Below are positions 36,353 to 47,262 of a DNA stretch of 64,000 nt, in pieces; position 1 is the stretch's first letter; each line of letters begins with the position of its first letter. A program made the position numbers and the translations under genes. Below the pieces are notes generated by a model. It saw nothing but the letters and a program-made list of their open reading frames with translations. It was not told the origin of the DNA and ran no database searches. Source of the stretch: Methylotenera sp. (GTDB lineage Bacteria; Pseudomonadota; Gammaproteobacteria; Burkholderiales; Methylophilaceae). Location: the NCBI RefSeq assembly GCF_029945535.1, contig NZ_JAQSCU010000010.1, positions 505,290-569,289 on the forward strand. The letters run 5' to 3'.

Positions 36353-37465
36353 ATGCTTAAAGTTGGATTTGTCGGTTGGCGCGGTATGGTAGGTTCAGTC
36401 CTCATGCAGCGCATGATGGAAGAAAATGATTTTGCGTTAATCGAACCGCAATTTTTCACGACTTCACAAGTTGGTGGAAAAGCGCCGAATGTAGGTAAAG
36501 ATTCTGAGTCATTAAAAGATGCGATGAGTATTGCTGATTTAAAGGCAATGGATGCAATTGTGTCATGCCAAGGTGGCGATTACACCAGCGAGATATTCCC
36601 TAAACTTCGTGCAGAAGGTTGGGCTGGGCATTGGATTGATGCGGCTTCCACTTTACGTATGGAAAAAGATGCGGTGATTATTCTTGATCCAGTCAATATG
36701 CATGTGATTCAAGATGCTTATACGCACGGCAATAAAAATTGGGTGGGCGGTAATTGCACTGTGTCATTAATGTTGATGGCATTGAATGGCTTGTTTAAAG
36801 CCAATTTAGTGCAATGGGCAACGTCAATGACTTATCAAGCGGCTTCTGGCGCGGGTGCACAAAACATGCGTGAATTGCTCAAACAAATGGGCGAAGCGCA
36901 TTTTGCGGCAAGTTCATTGTTGGCTGATCCAGCTTCGGCAATTTTAGATATTGACCGCACTGTTGCAGGTACTTTGCGTGACGATAAATTTCCAACTTCA
37001 AACTTTGGTGTACCGTTAGCTGGTAGCTTGATTCCTTGGATCGATAAAGATCTGGGCAATGGTCAAAGTAAAGAGGAATGGAAAGGCGGCGTTGAAACTA
37101 ACAAGATTCTCGGCCGAGAAGCTAATCCTATTGTTATCGATGGTCTGTGTGTTCGCATCGGTGCGATGCGTTGTCACAGCCAAGCATTGACAATTAAGCT
37201 GACAAAAAACGTACCTTTAGATGAAATTAACCAAATGTTGGCAGAGGCTAATCAGTGGGCAAAAGTGATTCCAAATGAGCGTGAAGCGAGTATGCGGGAG
37301 CTTACGCCAGCCGCTGTGACTGGTACTTTGAATACGCCAGTAGGTCGTTTGCGTAAATTAAGTATGGGTGATGACTATTTATCAGCATTTACCGTGGGCG
37401 ACCAGTTGCTCTGGGGCGCTGCAGAGCCATTGCGCCGTATGTTGCGGATTTTAATAGAGAAATAA
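36353..37465 (+). CDS. asd: aspartate-semialdehyde dehydrogenase
   Basis: A 370-residue enzyme for the aspartate-family pathway (Lys, Thr, Met, diaminopimelate). NADP-binding [15 protein letters not shown] starts it, and the catalytic Cys135 lies in [10 protein letters not shown] hairpin follows at 37476. Confidence 0.97.
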   Translation: MLKVGFVGWRGMVGSVLMQRMMEENDFALIEPQFFTTSQVGGKAPNVGKDSESLKDAMSIADLKAMDAIVSCQGGDYTSEIFPKLRAEGWAGHWIDAASTLRMEKDAVIILDPVNMHVIQDAYTHGNKNWVGGNCTVSLMLMALNGLFKANLVQWATSMTYQAASGAGAQNMRELLKQMGEAHFAASSLLADPASAILDIDRTVAGTLRDDKFPTSNFGVPLAGSLIPWIDKDLGNGQSKEEWKGGVETNKILGREANPIVIDGLCVRIGAMRCHSQALTIKLTKNVPLDEINQMLAEANQWAKVIPNEREASMRELTPAAVTGTLNTPVGRLRKLSMGDDYLSAFTVGDQLLWGAAEPLRRMLRILIEK

Positions 37466-37475
37466 TTTGAATGAC

Positions 37476-37507
37476 TTGAGTGCTATTGTGAAAATGATAG
37501 CACTCAA
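37476..37507 (+). terminator. hairpin after asd, possible terminator
   Basis: TTGAGTGCTAT (37476-37486) pairs perfectly with ATAGCACTCAA (37497-37507). No T-run follows, so it may act as a processing or stability hairpin instead. Confidence 0.45.
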
Positions 37508-37615
37508 ATGCAACGCATATATAGTCCTTGAATATAATGTGCATTATCAGCTTGCATAGCTAACTATTTGATGTTATTTTAATATTTAGGTATAAAGTTT
37601 GATCAAGGGCTCAAT

Positions 37616-40591
37616 GTGCGTAAATCTAAAATAAAGCAAATTTCTCTGGCTGTGTGCTTAGCACTATTGCCGTTATCTAGCTACGCTGCAGGACTGGGTA
37701 AGCTGAACGTGAACTCAGGGATAGGTGAACCACTTAAAGCTGAAATCGAGCTTTTATCGGTAACACCAGAAGAGCTTTCTACTCTTGCTGCCTCAATCGC
37801 TTCTGAAGATGCATACGCACAACAAGGTATACCACGCCTAGGTATTCACAATAATATCAAAGTGGAAATTGCAAAAAATGCCGATGGATCACCTGTTCTA
37901 AAAATACGTTCAAGTCAGCCAGTTAGCGATCCATATCTCGATATGCTAATACAAGTAGACTGGGCTACAGGACGTTTACAGCGTGAATATACCGTTTTGT
38001 TAGACCCACCTGGCTATAAACCTGAAAGTACCGCTTCAATTCCAGTCACTTTGCCGTCCACTGGCGGTACAAACAATACGCAATCTACAAATAGAGCTTC
38101 AACTTCAAATGTTGGTGATGCTACTCAGCCAGTTACACAAAAAACAAAAAAGCAAAAAAGACCAGCACCGCCTGTCGTACAGCAAGAGCAAGCTTCAGAG
38201 CCCGCCGTGGCTAAGAATGAGCAAGAGTTAACCACTAAACGTGGTGACACACTTATTGCGGTTGCAAAAGAAACGCAGGTTGAAGGTGTTAGCTTGGATC
38301 AGATGCTGGTTGGTTTGTATGAAAACAATAAAGAGGCATTTGCTAAAGGCAATATGAATCGCCTTAAAGTGGGTCAAATAATTAAAGTACCGTCAAAAGA
38401 AGTGCTGACAAGTGTTGATGAGCAGCAAGCTAAGAAAACAATCAAAATCCATTCTGTTAATTGGAATGCTTATCGCAATGCCTTAGCAGGCAATGTAGAG
38501 GCGGCTCCAGCAATGGCTGAGGCTGAACAAAAACAATCTACATCAGGAAAAATTGCAACTGCGGAAGATAAAGCTGCACCTGTAGCAGCTGGCCCTAAAG
38601 ATGTTGTTAAGCTTTCAGCAGGGGATAAAGCCGGTACAAAAAATGCAAAAGATGGTGCTAAATCGGTAGAGGCGAAAATTATTGCCTTACAAGAAGAAAC
38701 CACTGCACGTGAAAACTCTTTAAAAGAAGCTAACGATAAAACTGCTGCGTTAGAAAAACAAATCGCAGATATGCAAAAACTAATTGCGATGAAAAATCAG
38801 TCTATGGCTGATATGCAAAAGAATGCAGAAGCCGCAGCTAAAAAACCTGAAGCTGCGGAGGTGCCAATAGAGGCTGTTAAAACCGAAGTTGCTCCTGTAG
38901 CTGATGCAAAGCCAACTGAGGCAACGACTGTTCCAGTAGAAGCGCCAATTGTAAAACCTGAGGTTAAAAAGCCGGTTGTAACTGCACCAGTGAACGTTCC
39001 TACGGCTATGGTAGAAGAGCAAGGCTTCCTTGCTGGTCTGATGAATTCAGTTGATTTGGCAGTGCTGGGTGGTGCCGGAGGTGTGGCTTTACTAGGTGCT
39101 GGCTGGATGTTCTTGCGCAACAAACGTAGAAAAGACTTAGATAGTTTTGAACGTGGTATTTTAACTTCTGGTGGATTGCGCGCTAACACTGTATTCGGCA
39201 ATACTACCGGTAATGCCAGTATGTCTGATACTTCATTCTTAACAGACTTTGCGCAAAGTGCTGATGGCAGCATGATAGACACCAATGATGTTGACCCTAT
39301 TGCTGAAGCTGAAGTGTACATGGCTTATGGTCGAGATGCTCAAGCCGAAGAAATATTGAAAGATGCTATTTCAAAAGAGCCTAAACGCTATGAGTTACAC
39401 CTCAAGTTATTAGAAATGTATGCCACACGTAAGGACACTTCCGCATTCGAAGCGATTGCGGGCGAGTTGTATACAATATTAGGTGCTGATGACCCAACTT
39501 GGGCTAAAGTGGCTGCTATTGGTATTGGCATGGAGCCAAGTAACCCACTTTATAATGTGAGTAAAGTCGTTGCAGTGAGTTCTCAGGCTCCACAAAAACT
39601 CGTTGCCGATGATTTTTCTGATGTGGCAGTTACGGAAGACGCAGGCTTGGATTTCTCATTTAATGATGATGCGGCTGCTAATGCGAAAACTAGTGAAGAA
39701 GATGCGAACTCAGTCGTAATGCAAAGCTTTGCTGAAGCGCAAAACGTAGATTCAGAGATTTCTTTTGATCTTGGTACATTAGATGATGGACCTGAAGTGA
39801 ATGCGGCTGAAGAAGCTGTAGGTACGGTGAGTTTTCTTGTGGATGAAGAGCTTCCGAAAGTTTCGGCTAAAGACTCTGCATCAAATTTAATGGATTTTGA
39901 TTTAGGTGAGTTTGCAAGTGACTCAGCACCGGCGATAGACGAAGTTATTGTCGAAACTCCGGCGCCAGAAATCGTTGCTAATACCTTAGAATTCAATGCA
40001 CCTGATATTCCTAACTTAAATGGCGGTGTTGATTTAGCTGACAGCACTGATTTTATTAATAGTCCTGAAGTGTCATCAACTGATTTTGATATGGACTTCA
40101 ACTTGCCCGCAGATGCTGATGCGTTGACTCAGGCAAATTTTGCGACACCAAGTTCGGTTGAAGAGATTTCATTTGACCTAGATTTTGCGGCTGACACAGA
40201 AGTTAAGTCGACAGATGAGCAAGTGCAGATGGATGCTTCAGAAATAAGCTTCGATTTTCCTAGCATCGAAGAGCCTGTTATCGTCAAAGAGGAAGTCGCT
40301 GCAAAATCTGATGAATTTGAAGCAAATACCTTCGATTTGTCCGATATCGATTTGAGTTTAGCTGATGCTGAATCTGAACTATCGCTTGAAAAGCCTGCAC
40401 CTAAAAAAGCTGCTGACTCCCTTGGTGGAATGGCTGAGTCGCCAGATGTAAATATTAAGTTAGATCTTGTTGCGGCATATATTGATATGGACGATAAAGA
40501 GGGTGCGCGTGAGCTTTTAGAGGAGATTCTAAAAGAGGGTGGCCCTACGCAGCAACTACGTGCGAAAGAGTTGTTAGATAGTTTGGCATAA
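37616..40591 (+). CDS. fimV: FimV-family cell-pole/peptidoglycan hub protein
   Basis: A 991-residue protein. A signal peptide (to SSYAAG) is followed by the FimV N-terminal domain (LGKLNVNSGIGEPLKAEIELLSV). A LysM-like stretch (LTTKRGDTLIAVAKETQ, about 200-260), a coiled coil, one TM segment (about residues 480-500) and a very acidic cytoplasmic half follow. The last is the TPR-like FimV C-terminal motif VNIKLDLVAAYIDMDDKEGARELLEEILKEGG. The start is GTG; the overlapping ATG is out of frame. FimV organises poles, type IV pili or type II secretion. Confidence 0.94.
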   Translation: MRKSKIKQISLAVCLALLPLSSYAAGLGKLNVNSGIGEPLKAEIELLSVTPEELSTLAASIASEDAYAQQGIPRLGIHNNIKVEIAKNADGSPVLKIRSSQPVSDPYLDMLIQVDWATGRLQREYTVLLDPPGYKPESTASIPVTLPSTGGTNNTQSTNRASTSNVGDATQPVTQKTKKQKRPAPPVVQQEQASEPAVAKNEQELTTKRGDTLIAVAKETQVEGVSLDQMLVGLYENNKEAFAKGNMNRLKVGQIIKVPSKEVLTSVDEQQAKKTIKIHSVNWNAYRNALAGNVEAAPAMAEAEQKQSTSGKIATAEDKAAPVAAGPKDVVKLSAGDKAGTKNAKDGAKSVEAKIIALQEETTARENSLKEANDKTAALEKQIADMQKLIAMKNQSMADMQKNAEAAAKKPEAAEVPIEAVKTEVAPVADAKPTEATTVPVEAPIVKPEVKKPVVTAPVNVPTAMVEEQGFLAGLMNSVDLAVLGGAGGVALLGAGWMFLRNKRRKDLDSFERGILTSGGLRANTVFGNTTGNASMSDTSFLTDFAQSADGSMIDTNDVDPIAEAEVYMAYGRDAQAEEILKDAISKEPKRYELHLKLLEMYATRKDTSAFEAIAGELYTILGADDPTWAKVAAIGIGMEPSNPLYNVSKVVAVSSQAPQKLVADDFSDVAVTEDAGLDFSFNDDAAANAKTSEEDANSVVMQSFAEAQNVDSEISFDLGTLDDGPEVNAAEEAVGTVSFLVDEELPKVSAKDSASNLMDFDLGEFASDSAPAIDEVIVETPAPEIVANTLEFNAPDIPNLNGGVDLADSTDFINSPEVSSTDFDMDFNLPADADALTQANFATPSSVEEISFDLDFAADTEVKSTDEQVQMDASEISFDFPSIEEPVIVKEEVAAKSDEFEANTFDLSDIDLSLADAESELSLEKPAPKKAADSLGGMAESPDVNIKLDLVAAYIDMDDKEGARELLEEILKEGGPTQQLRAKELLDSLA

Positions 40592-40607
40592 ACTGTATTA
40601 AATAAGA

Positions 40608-40634
40608 AAAGCCGAGCGCATTGCTCGGCTTTTT
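40608..40634 (+). terminator. rho-independent terminator after fimV
   Basis: AAGCCGAGC pairs with GCTCGGCTT around a short loop, followed by a T-run. Confidence 0.85.
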
Positions 40635-40656
40635 TATTTAGGCGGACAGCACTTTA

Positions 40657-41313
40657 ATGAAAAATATGCATCCATTCGTTAAAATTTTATTATTTATTTT
40701 TACTTTACTACTCATGAGTTATACGAGTAACACCTACTTATTGCCAATGAGTCTGATTCTATTTGTCTATGCGGCATGGTTAGCGCGTAGTGGCTTTTTA
40801 CGTGTGGTTAAACGTATGAAATGGTTATTTATTTCAATATTTATTATTTACGCTTTTAGTACGCCAGGCGAGTATATGCAGTACATACCAGCCAGCGTGG
40901 CGCCTACAGTGGAAGGGTGTTTATTGGGGATTGTGCAAATTGCCAAATTACTAATTGCGCTTGCTACTCTCAGTATCTTGTTTGCTACAAGCTCAAAAGA
41001 ACAGTTGATGATAGGACTGCATTTGTTACTTTCACCACTTAATCTATTGGGCTTGAATACTAATAAATTTACTGCAAGATTATTGCTCACATTAGATTAT
41101 GTTGAGGAGTTAGCGGCAAAAGAGAAATTCAAATTTAGATTTGATCAACTGGATAATATGCTTTCCACAACTGAGCTGGATCACAAATATAGAGTCATCG
41201 TGTTGGAGAGCATTCCCTTTAAATGGGCTGACATACTAGCGGTTATGGTGTTGCTTGTTAGCACAATTACACTATTTTATTTTAGTGAGTTGAATTTTAA
41301 GGTTTTGTTTTGA
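40657..41313 (+). CDS. membrane protein, CbiQ/ECF-T-like
   Basis: A 218-residue protein with about five to six membrane segments (residues 8-45, 55-70, 90-115, 190-215) and a central cytoplasmic stretch rich in charged residues (LAAKEKFKFRFDQLDNMLS). The general pattern resembles the CbiQ/energy-coupling-factor T component, but no A or S component is adjacent. It sits just before truA with a small gap. Function uncertain. Confidence 0.6.
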   Translation: MKNMHPFVKILLFIFTLLLMSYTSNTYLLPMSLILFVYAAWLARSGFLRVVKRMKWLFISIFIIYAFSTPGEYMQYIPASVAPTVEGCLLGIVQIAKLLIALATLSILFATSSKEQLMIGLHLLLSPLNLLGLNTNKFTARLLLTLDYVEELAAKEKFKFRFDQLDNMLSTTELDHKYRVIVLESIPFKWADILAVMVLLVSTITLFYFSELNFKVLF

Positions 41314-41326
41314 TTAAGGTATCGCT

Positions 41327-42145
41327 TTGAGAGTTGCACTTGGCTTAGCTTATGATGGCGCGAACTTTTGTGGTTGGCAAAGTCAGCCTAACAGTGGTGG
41401 GGTTCAAGACGCACTTGAGTTGGCAATATCAAGCATCGCTCAACATCAAGTTAGAGTGCATGCTGCAGGTCGCACGGATACAGGAGTACATGCTCGTTGT
41501 CAGGTGGTTCATTTTGATACGACGAGTATCCGTCCAGTGACCGCTTGGGTGCGTGGTGTCAATGCGCACTTACCCGAAACTGTTCGGGTGGAGTGGGCGC
41601 ATGAGGTGGATGAGAATTTTCATGCGCGCTTTTCAGCATTTTCACGCAGTTATCAATATTTGTTATATAACGCAGCAGTTGCACCAGCCTTAATGGCAAC
41701 CAAGGCAGGCTGGTTTCATTTGCCGCTAAATGGGGGAGCGATGTCTGAGGCCGCAAGTTATTTGGTAGGTGAGCATGATTTTAGTGGGTTTCGAGCCTCA
41801 GAGTGCCAAGCTAAAACAGCGACAAGAAATATGATTAAGTCTGATGTGAAAATGGCGGGTAAATACTTTATCTTTGAATTTACTGCCAATGCATTTTTAC
41901 AGCATCAAGTACGCAATATGATAGGTGCGCTGGTTTATATAGGCAAAGGTGCGTACCCACCAAGCTATATGAAAGAGTTACTGCAGAAGCGTGATAGAAC
42001 CCTATCCCCCCCCACTTTTTCTCCCAACGGTTTATATTTAACTGGCGTGGGCTACGATCCAAAGTGGGGGCTTCCCATCAATCAAGTTAGCAGTCAACAA
42101 GACATACAAAGCGAAAGCCAAAGTAACATCCAAGTATTCATTTAA
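41327..42145 (+). CDS. truA: tRNA pseudouridine synthase A
   Basis: A 272-residue TruA for positions 38-40 of the tRNA anticodon arm. Catalytic Asp51 is in AGRTDTGVHA, with YLLYNAAVAPAL and FLQHQVRNMIG. The start is TTG 41327, with AAGG upstream; the Met-Arg-Val start matches the family. The C-terminus carries a Ser/Gln-rich extension of about 20 residues (SSQQDIQSESQSN). Confidence 0.96.
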   Translation: MRVALGLAYDGANFCGWQSQPNSGGVQDALELAISSIAQHQVRVHAAGRTDTGVHARCQVVHFDTTSIRPVTAWVRGVNAHLPETVRVEWAHEVDENFHARFSAFSRSYQYLLYNAAVAPALMATKAGWFHLPLNGGAMSEAASYLVGEHDFSGFRASECQAKTATRNMIKSDVKMAGKYFIFEFTANAFLQHQVRNMIGALVYIGKGAYPPSYMKELLQKRDRTLSPPTFSPNGLYLTGVGYDPKWGLPINQVSSQQDIQSESQSNIQVFI

Positions 42146-42207
42146 GCGTTACAATAGCGTTTTTGGTGTTTTTCCTAAATATTTAACAGTCACTGTGAAA
42201 GCTACCA

Positions 42208-42825
42208 TTGAGAGTTAGAGTCAAAATTTGTGGTATCACACGCGTTGAAGATGCCTTAAGCGCTGTTGAACAAGGTGCGGATGCGATTGGCTTGGTCTTT
42301 TATGATCAGAGTCCGCGCAATGTCAGCATCAAACAAGCGGTAGAGATTGCTAACCATATTCCCGCATTTGTCAGCGTAGTTGGCTTGTTTGTAAATGCTG
42401 AACCAAGCTTCATTAATGAAGTCATATCCAGCGCTAAGGTAGATCTTTTGCAGTTCCATGGCGACGAAAGTTCAGAAGAGTGTGACAGCTACTCCTTACC
42501 TTTTATCAAAGCAATTCGCGTCAAGTCGGACACAAATTTGGTACAATATGCAAAAGAGTATTCAGCTGCTAAAGCCTTATTGTTAGATGCTTATACTGAG
42601 GGCGTTGCTGGTGGAACAGGCCACGTATTTGATTGGAATTTAATCCCTAAACAGTTGGCAAAACCAATCATACTCGCAGGTGGTTTAAAAGCTGATAATG
42701 TGGCTCAAGCGATACAACAAGTAATGCCCTATGCGTTGGATGTAAGCGGTGGTGTGGAAGCCTCAAAAGGCATTAAAGATGCAGCAAAAATTGCTGCATT
42801 TATGCGCCAAGTTTATAGTAATTAA
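42208..42825 (+). CDS. trpF: phosphoribosylanthranilate isomerase
   Basis: A 205-residue TIM barrel. It has [28 protein letters not shown] at the start, LLQFHGDE, and [13 protein letters not shown], with a C-terminal [16 protein letters not shown]. The start is TTG 42208. It precedes trpB and trpA, the usual proteobacterial order. Confidence 0.96.
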   Translation: MRVRVKICGITRVEDALSAVEQGADAIGLVFYDQSPRNVSIKQAVEIANHIPAFVSVVGLFVNAEPSFINEVISSAKVDLLQFHGDESSEECDSYSLPFIKAIRVKSDTNLVQYAKEYSAAKALLLDAYTEGVAGGTGHVFDWNLIPKQLAKPIILAGGLKADNVAQAIQQVMPYALDVSGGVEASKGIKDAAKIAAFMRQVYSN

Positions 42826-42892
42826 AATAGTGATTTAGCAATACAACTCGTTTAGAAAATATTGCCTAAAAATTGAATGTGGAGAACTAGAA

Positions 42893-44095
42893 ATGCAGCT
42901 TTATGATATGCCAGATGCACGTGGGCACTTTGGACAATTTGGTGGTACCTTTGTTGCTGAAACTTTAGTTGAAGCACTAGAAGAGTTACGTGCGATGTAC
43001 GAAAAATATAGGCACGATCCAGTATTTTTAGCGGAATACGCTTATGATTTAAAGCATTTTGTAGGTCGCCCAAGCCCAATTTATCATGCAAAACGCTTGT
43101 CTGATAAAGTTGGTGGTGCGCAGATTTACCTGAAACGTGAAGATCTTAACCACACTGGCGCTCACAAAATCAACAACACAATCGGTCAAGCTTTATTGGC
43201 TAAGCGTATGGGTAAACCACGCGTGATCGCCGAGACTGGTGCTGGTCAGCATGGTGTGGCTACGGCAACGATTGCAGCCCGTTTAGGGCTTGAGTGCGTT
43301 GTTTATATGGGTTCTGAAGACGTTAAACGTCAAGCGCCAAACGTGTTTAGAATGAAGCTGTTAGGTGCAACTGTTGTGCCTGTTGAAAGTGGCTCTAAAA
43401 CGCTTAAAGATGCATTGAATGAAGCGATGCGCGACTGGGTGACTAACGTCCATAACACTTTTTATATTATCGGCACAGTAGCAGGCCCACATCCATATCC
43501 TATGATGGTACGTGACTTTCAGGCTGTGATTGGCATTGAAGCCAAAGAACAGATGATGGAAATGGTTGGTCGTCAGCCCGATGCCGTGGTGGCTTGCGTA
43601 GGTGGTGGCTCAAATGCAATGGGTATTTTCTACCCATATATTGACGTTCCAAATGTGCGCTTGATAGGTGTAGAAGCTGCTGGACTCGGTATGGAAACAG
43701 GTAAGCATGCTGCACCCTTAACGGCTAACAGTCCTGTTGGCGTGTTGCATGGTAATCGCACATATTTAATGCAAGATGCAGATGGCAATATCATTGAAAC
43801 ACACTCGGTTTCTGCCGGTTTGGATTACCCAGGTGTTGGTCCAGAACATGCTTGGTTAAAAGACATCAAACGTGCTGAATACGTTGCGATTACTGATGAT
43901 GAAGCCATGGCCGCATTTCATAATCTTTGCCGTACAGAAGGTATTATCCCAGCATTAGAATCTAGCCACGCGCTTGCTTATGCAGAAAAGCTCGCTAAAA
44001 CGATGAGCAAAGACCAAATTGTTCTAGTGAACTTATCAGGTCGTGGTGATAAAGACATTAATACCGTTGCCAAGCTAGCTAACATTACTCTTTAA
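42893..44095 (+). CDS. trpB: tryptophan synthase beta chain
   Basis: A 400-residue PLP enzyme. The PLP lysine is Lys92 in HTGAHKINN, and the phosphate-binding GGGSNAMG loop follows. It condenses indole with serine. TGGAGAAC precedes the ATG. Confidence 0.98.
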   Translation: MQLYDMPDARGHFGQFGGTFVAETLVEALEELRAMYEKYRHDPVFLAEYAYDLKHFVGRPSPIYHAKRLSDKVGGAQIYLKREDLNHTGAHKINNTIGQALLAKRMGKPRVIAETGAGQHGVATATIAARLGLECVVYMGSEDVKRQAPNVFRMKLLGATVVPVESGSKTLKDALNEAMRDWVTNVHNTFYIIGTVAGPHPYPMMVRDFQAVIGIEAKEQMMEMVGRQPDAVVACVGGGSNAMGIFYPYIDVPNVRLIGVEAAGLGMETGKHAAPLTANSPVGVLHGNRTYLMQDADGNIIETHSVSAGLDYPGVGPEHAWLKDIKRAEYVAITDDEAMAAFHNLCRTEGIIPALESSHALAYAEKLAKTMSKDQIVLVNLSGRGDKDINTVAKLANITL

Positions 44096-44115
44096 ATTTA
44101 TAAAAAATATAACTC

Positions 44116-44919
44116 ATGTCACGTATTCAAACAGCTTTTACAGCGCTCAAGCAACAAGGCAAAACAGCTTTAATTCCATACATCACAGCGGGTGATCCTC
44201 ACCCTAAGCACACAGTGAATCTGATGCACACTTTGGTTAAACATGGTGCAGATATGATAGAGCTAGGCGTGCCATTTTCTGACCCAATGGCAGATGGTCC
44301 AGTGATTCAGCGTGCCAGTGAGCGTGCTCTACTTCATAAAGTGGGCTTAACTGCTGTGCTAGAGATGGTTAAAACATTTCGTGAAACTAATCAAACAACG
44401 CCAATTATACTGATGGGGTATGCAAATCCTATTGAGGCAATCGGCGCTACTGCATTTGCAGACCGTGCGAAAGCGGCTGATGTAGATGGCGTGATTACCG
44501 TGGATTATCCACCAGAAGAATGTGGTGAGTTTGTTCGGCAATTACGTTCTAGAGATATTGATCCTGTGTTTTTGTTGTCACCAACGACTGATCAAAAACG
44601 TGTGGATTTAATCGTGAATCAAGCCAGTGGCTTTGTTTACTATGTGTCACTAAAAGGCGTTACTGGCGCTGCAAATCTGGATATTGCTGAAGTCTCACAA
44701 CGTGTGGCTTCAATCCGTAAGCAAACCAATTTGCCAGTAGGCGTAGGTTTTGGTATTCGCGATGCAGCTACGGCAAAAGCGACTGCGGCGATTGCAGATG
44801 CTGTAGTTGTTGGTAGCCGCATGGTGCAAACTATTGAGGCCTCAAATGATGATAATTTGTTGAGCAATGTGGCGGCATTAATGGACGAACTTAAAGCCGC
44901 AGTGGATGCTGCAAAATAA
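44116..44919 (+). CDS. trpA: tryptophan synthase alpha chain
   Basis: A 267-residue TIM barrel that releases indole from indole-glycerol phosphate. Catalytic Glu49 and Asp60 lie in MIELGVPFSDPMADGPVIQ, and VGFGIRDAATAKA follows. The gene is directly downstream of trpB. Confidence 0.98.
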   Translation: MSRIQTAFTALKQQGKTALIPYITAGDPHPKHTVNLMHTLVKHGADMIELGVPFSDPMADGPVIQRASERALLHKVGLTAVLEMVKTFRETNQTTPIILMGYANPIEAIGATAFADRAKAADVDGVITVDYPPEECGEFVRQLRSRDIDPVFLLSPTTDQKRVDLIVNQASGFVYYVSLKGVTGAANLDIAEVSQRVASIRKQTNLPVGVGFGIRDAATAKATAAIADAVVVGSRMVQTIEASNDDNLLSNVAALMDELKAAVDAAK

Positions 44920-44978
44920 CTAGTTATAAAATAATTAAACGATAAAATCGTATAAAGAGTTACCAAGGGGATAGTGCT

Positions 44979-45842
44979 ATGGGTTGGTTAAATCAATTAC
45001 CACAAAAAATTAAACGTGTTGTTGGCGGAGATAAAAAAACTGTACCAGAAGGTTTGTGGAGCAAATGTCCAGCTTGCCAAACAGTTTTATATATGAAAGA
45101 TCTAGCTGATAACGCTGAAGTTTGCCCTAAATGTTCTTATCATAATCGTATTGGCGCTCGAGCAAGACTAGCGCAATTGCTTGATGCCGAAGGTCAGTTT
45201 GAAATCGGCGCAAATGTAGTTGCTATTGATACGCTAAAATTTAAAGACAGTAAAAGTTATGCAGAGCGCATCAGAGAGTCACAAAAATCTGTAGGTGAAA
45301 AAGATGCGCTTATTGTGATGCAAGGTGCTATCAAAACTGTACCAGTAGTGGTAGCAGCATTTGAATTCAAGTTCATGGGCGGCTCTATGGGCTCAGTCGT
45401 TGGTGAGCGTTTTGTCCGCGGTGTGCAGACGGCTATTGATAACAAAATGGCTTTCATTTGTATTTCTGCCAGTGGCGGTGCGCGTATGCAAGAGGGTTTA
45501 CTCTCACTGATGCAGATGGCTAAAACTAGTGCAGCTTTAACGCAGTTGAGCAAAGCTGGGTTACCATTTGTCTCTGTATTAACTGATCCAACCATGGGCG
45601 GTGTATCAGCAAGTTTTGCCATGTTAGGCGATATTATTGTAGCGGAACCGCAAGCTCTAATCGGCTTTGCTGGCCCGCGCGTGATTGAACAAACTGTGCG
45701 TGAAACCTTGCCACATGGCTTTCAGCGTGCAGAGTTCTTATTAGAGCACGGCGCTATTGATTTGATTATAGATAGACGTGAAATGCGTAACCGATTAGCC
45801 GGTCTTTTGGCTGGCTTGATGCGTCTACCTGTTGCGGCATAA
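44979..45842 (+). CDS. accD: acetyl-CoA carboxylase carboxyltransferase beta subunit
   Basis: A 287-residue subunit. The N-terminal zinc finger uses Cys30, Cys33, Cys49 and Cys52 (CPACQTVLY and CPKCSYH). The carboxyltransferase core has [21 protein letters not shown] and [12 protein letters not shown]. It forms malonyl-CoA with AccA. Location between trpA and folC is conserved. Confidence 0.97.
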   Translation: MGWLNQLPQKIKRVVGGDKKTVPEGLWSKCPACQTVLYMKDLADNAEVCPKCSYHNRIGARARLAQLLDAEGQFEIGANVVAIDTLKFKDSKSYAERIRESQKSVGEKDALIVMQGAIKTVPVVVAAFEFKFMGGSMGSVVGERFVRGVQTAIDNKMAFICISASGGARMQEGLLSLMQMAKTSAALTQLSKAGLPFVSVLTDPTMGGVSASFAMLGDIIVAEPQALIGFAGPRVIEQTVRETLPHGFQRAEFLLEHGAIDLIIDRREMRNRLAGLLAGLMRLPVAA

Positions 45843-45897
45843 CTATTTGCGCATAGCTTTTTTCAATTGTTTGAATGCCCGAGGCTAACTTTAGCTA

Positions 45898-47196
45898 ATG
45901 GCTCACCACATGCATAATTCTAAATCGACGAAAAACTTAGCCGAGTGGCTAAGTTACATTGAAAGTTTGCACCCTAAATCTATTGCAATGGGCTTAGATC
46001 GGGTTAAGCAGATGATTGATTGTCTGAAATTGCATCCAAAATTTACCATTATTACTGTGGCTGGTACCAATGGTAAGGGCTCTACATGTGCAATGTTAGA
46101 GCAGATCTATACCAATGCTGGTTATCAGGTAGGCTGTTATACCTCACCGCATTTGCTACGTTACAACGAACGCGTGCGCATCAATAAACAAGAGGCAACT
46201 GACGAAGCACTTTGTGCAGCATTTGAAGCAGTAGATGCTGGCAGGGTAAATGCAAATGGTGAAGTGATTTCGCTGACCTATTTTGAAGTTGGAACATTAG
46301 CTGCCATGTGGCATTTTATGCAGACAGGCTTAGATGTCGCGATTTTAGAAATAGGTTTAGGCGGCAGGTTAGATGCTGTGAATGCCTTTGAGCCTGACTG
46401 TTCTATTGTAACAAGTGTCGATTTAGACCATCAGGAATTTTTAGGTAATACGCGCGAAAGCATCGGTTTTGAGAAAGCTGGCGTTTACCGCACATCCGTG
46501 CCCGCGATATGTGGTGACACTAATCCACCTTTTAGCTTAGTGGCTTTCGCACATAAAGTTAAAGCCAATTTCAAGCGTGTACATCAGGATTTTGATTTTA
46601 CTTTAGATGGTGTTGATAGTTGGCAATATTCCGATGATGAAGTGACTTATCAATTACCTATTCCTGCATTAAAAGGTGCTTATCAACTCAATAATGCAGC
46701 GTGTGCTGTTTGTGCTGTTGACTCACTTCAATCGCGTTTACCTGTAACCTCCGCGCATATGGCAAGTGCGATGAGCCAAGTGAGCTTAGCCGGGCGTTTT
46801 CAGACTGTATCAACTTCACCGCATGTTGTTTTAGATGTTGCTCATAATCCACATGCAGCGCGTGCACTGGCTGCAAATCTAAATGGAAGCAGAACATCTC
46901 AGGGCAAAACAATCGCAGTGTTCGCCATGCTGGCAGATAAAGACATGCAAGGCGTAGTGCAGGCTGTTAAAGATGAAATCGATCTATGGTATATCACTGG
47001 GATTGATAATGTGCGGGGTGCGTCAGCAGAGGATTTAGCTAAAATTGTTTCTGAAGTTGCTCCAAATGCTAAGTTTAAAATCTTTCAAAATGCCAGTAAT
47101 GCCTACCAACAAGCCTGTATTGATGTCACCGAAAATGATAAAATACTCGTATTCGGTTCTTTTTACACAGTTGCAAGCGTGATGCAATCGTTTTAG
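45898..47196 (+). CDS. folC: folylpolyglutamate/dihydrofolate synthase
   Basis: A 432-residue Mur-ligase-fold enzyme. The P-loop is TVAGTNGKGSTCAML; others are YTSPHLLRYNERVRIN, AILEIGLGGRLDAVN and VVLDVAHNPHAARAL. It makes dihydrofolate and adds glutamates. The start at MAHHMHN has a second in-frame ATG shortly after. Confidence 0.96.
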   Translation: MAHHMHNSKSTKNLAEWLSYIESLHPKSIAMGLDRVKQMIDCLKLHPKFTIITVAGTNGKGSTCAMLEQIYTNAGYQVGCYTSPHLLRYNERVRINKQEATDEALCAAFEAVDAGRVNANGEVISLTYFEVGTLAAMWHFMQTGLDVAILEIGLGGRLDAVNAFEPDCSIVTSVDLDHQEFLGNTRESIGFEKAGVYRTSVPAICGDTNPPFSLVAFAHKVKANFKRVHQDFDFTLDGVDSWQYSDDEVTYQLPIPALKGAYQLNNAACAVCAVDSLQSRLPVTSAHMASAMSQVSLAGRFQTVSTSPHVVLDVAHNPHAARALAANLNGSRTSQGKTIAVFAMLADKDMQGVVQAVKDEIDLWYITGIDNVRGASAEDLAKIVSEVAPNAKFKIFQNASNAYQQACIDVTENDKILVFGSFYTVASVMQSF

Positions 47197-47262
47197 TCCG
47201 AGCTGTAAGGTTTAATCCCTCGGAACACTAACCTTTCAGAACTAATCCTTAAGGAAGCAGCA

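Noticed and set aside
38797-39321. Long minus-strand frame opposite fimV (174 codons), with others at 39583-40101
   Set aside because: Ser/Thr/Ala-rich shadow translations of the acidic and Ala-rich fimV sequence; no start site or family resemblance.
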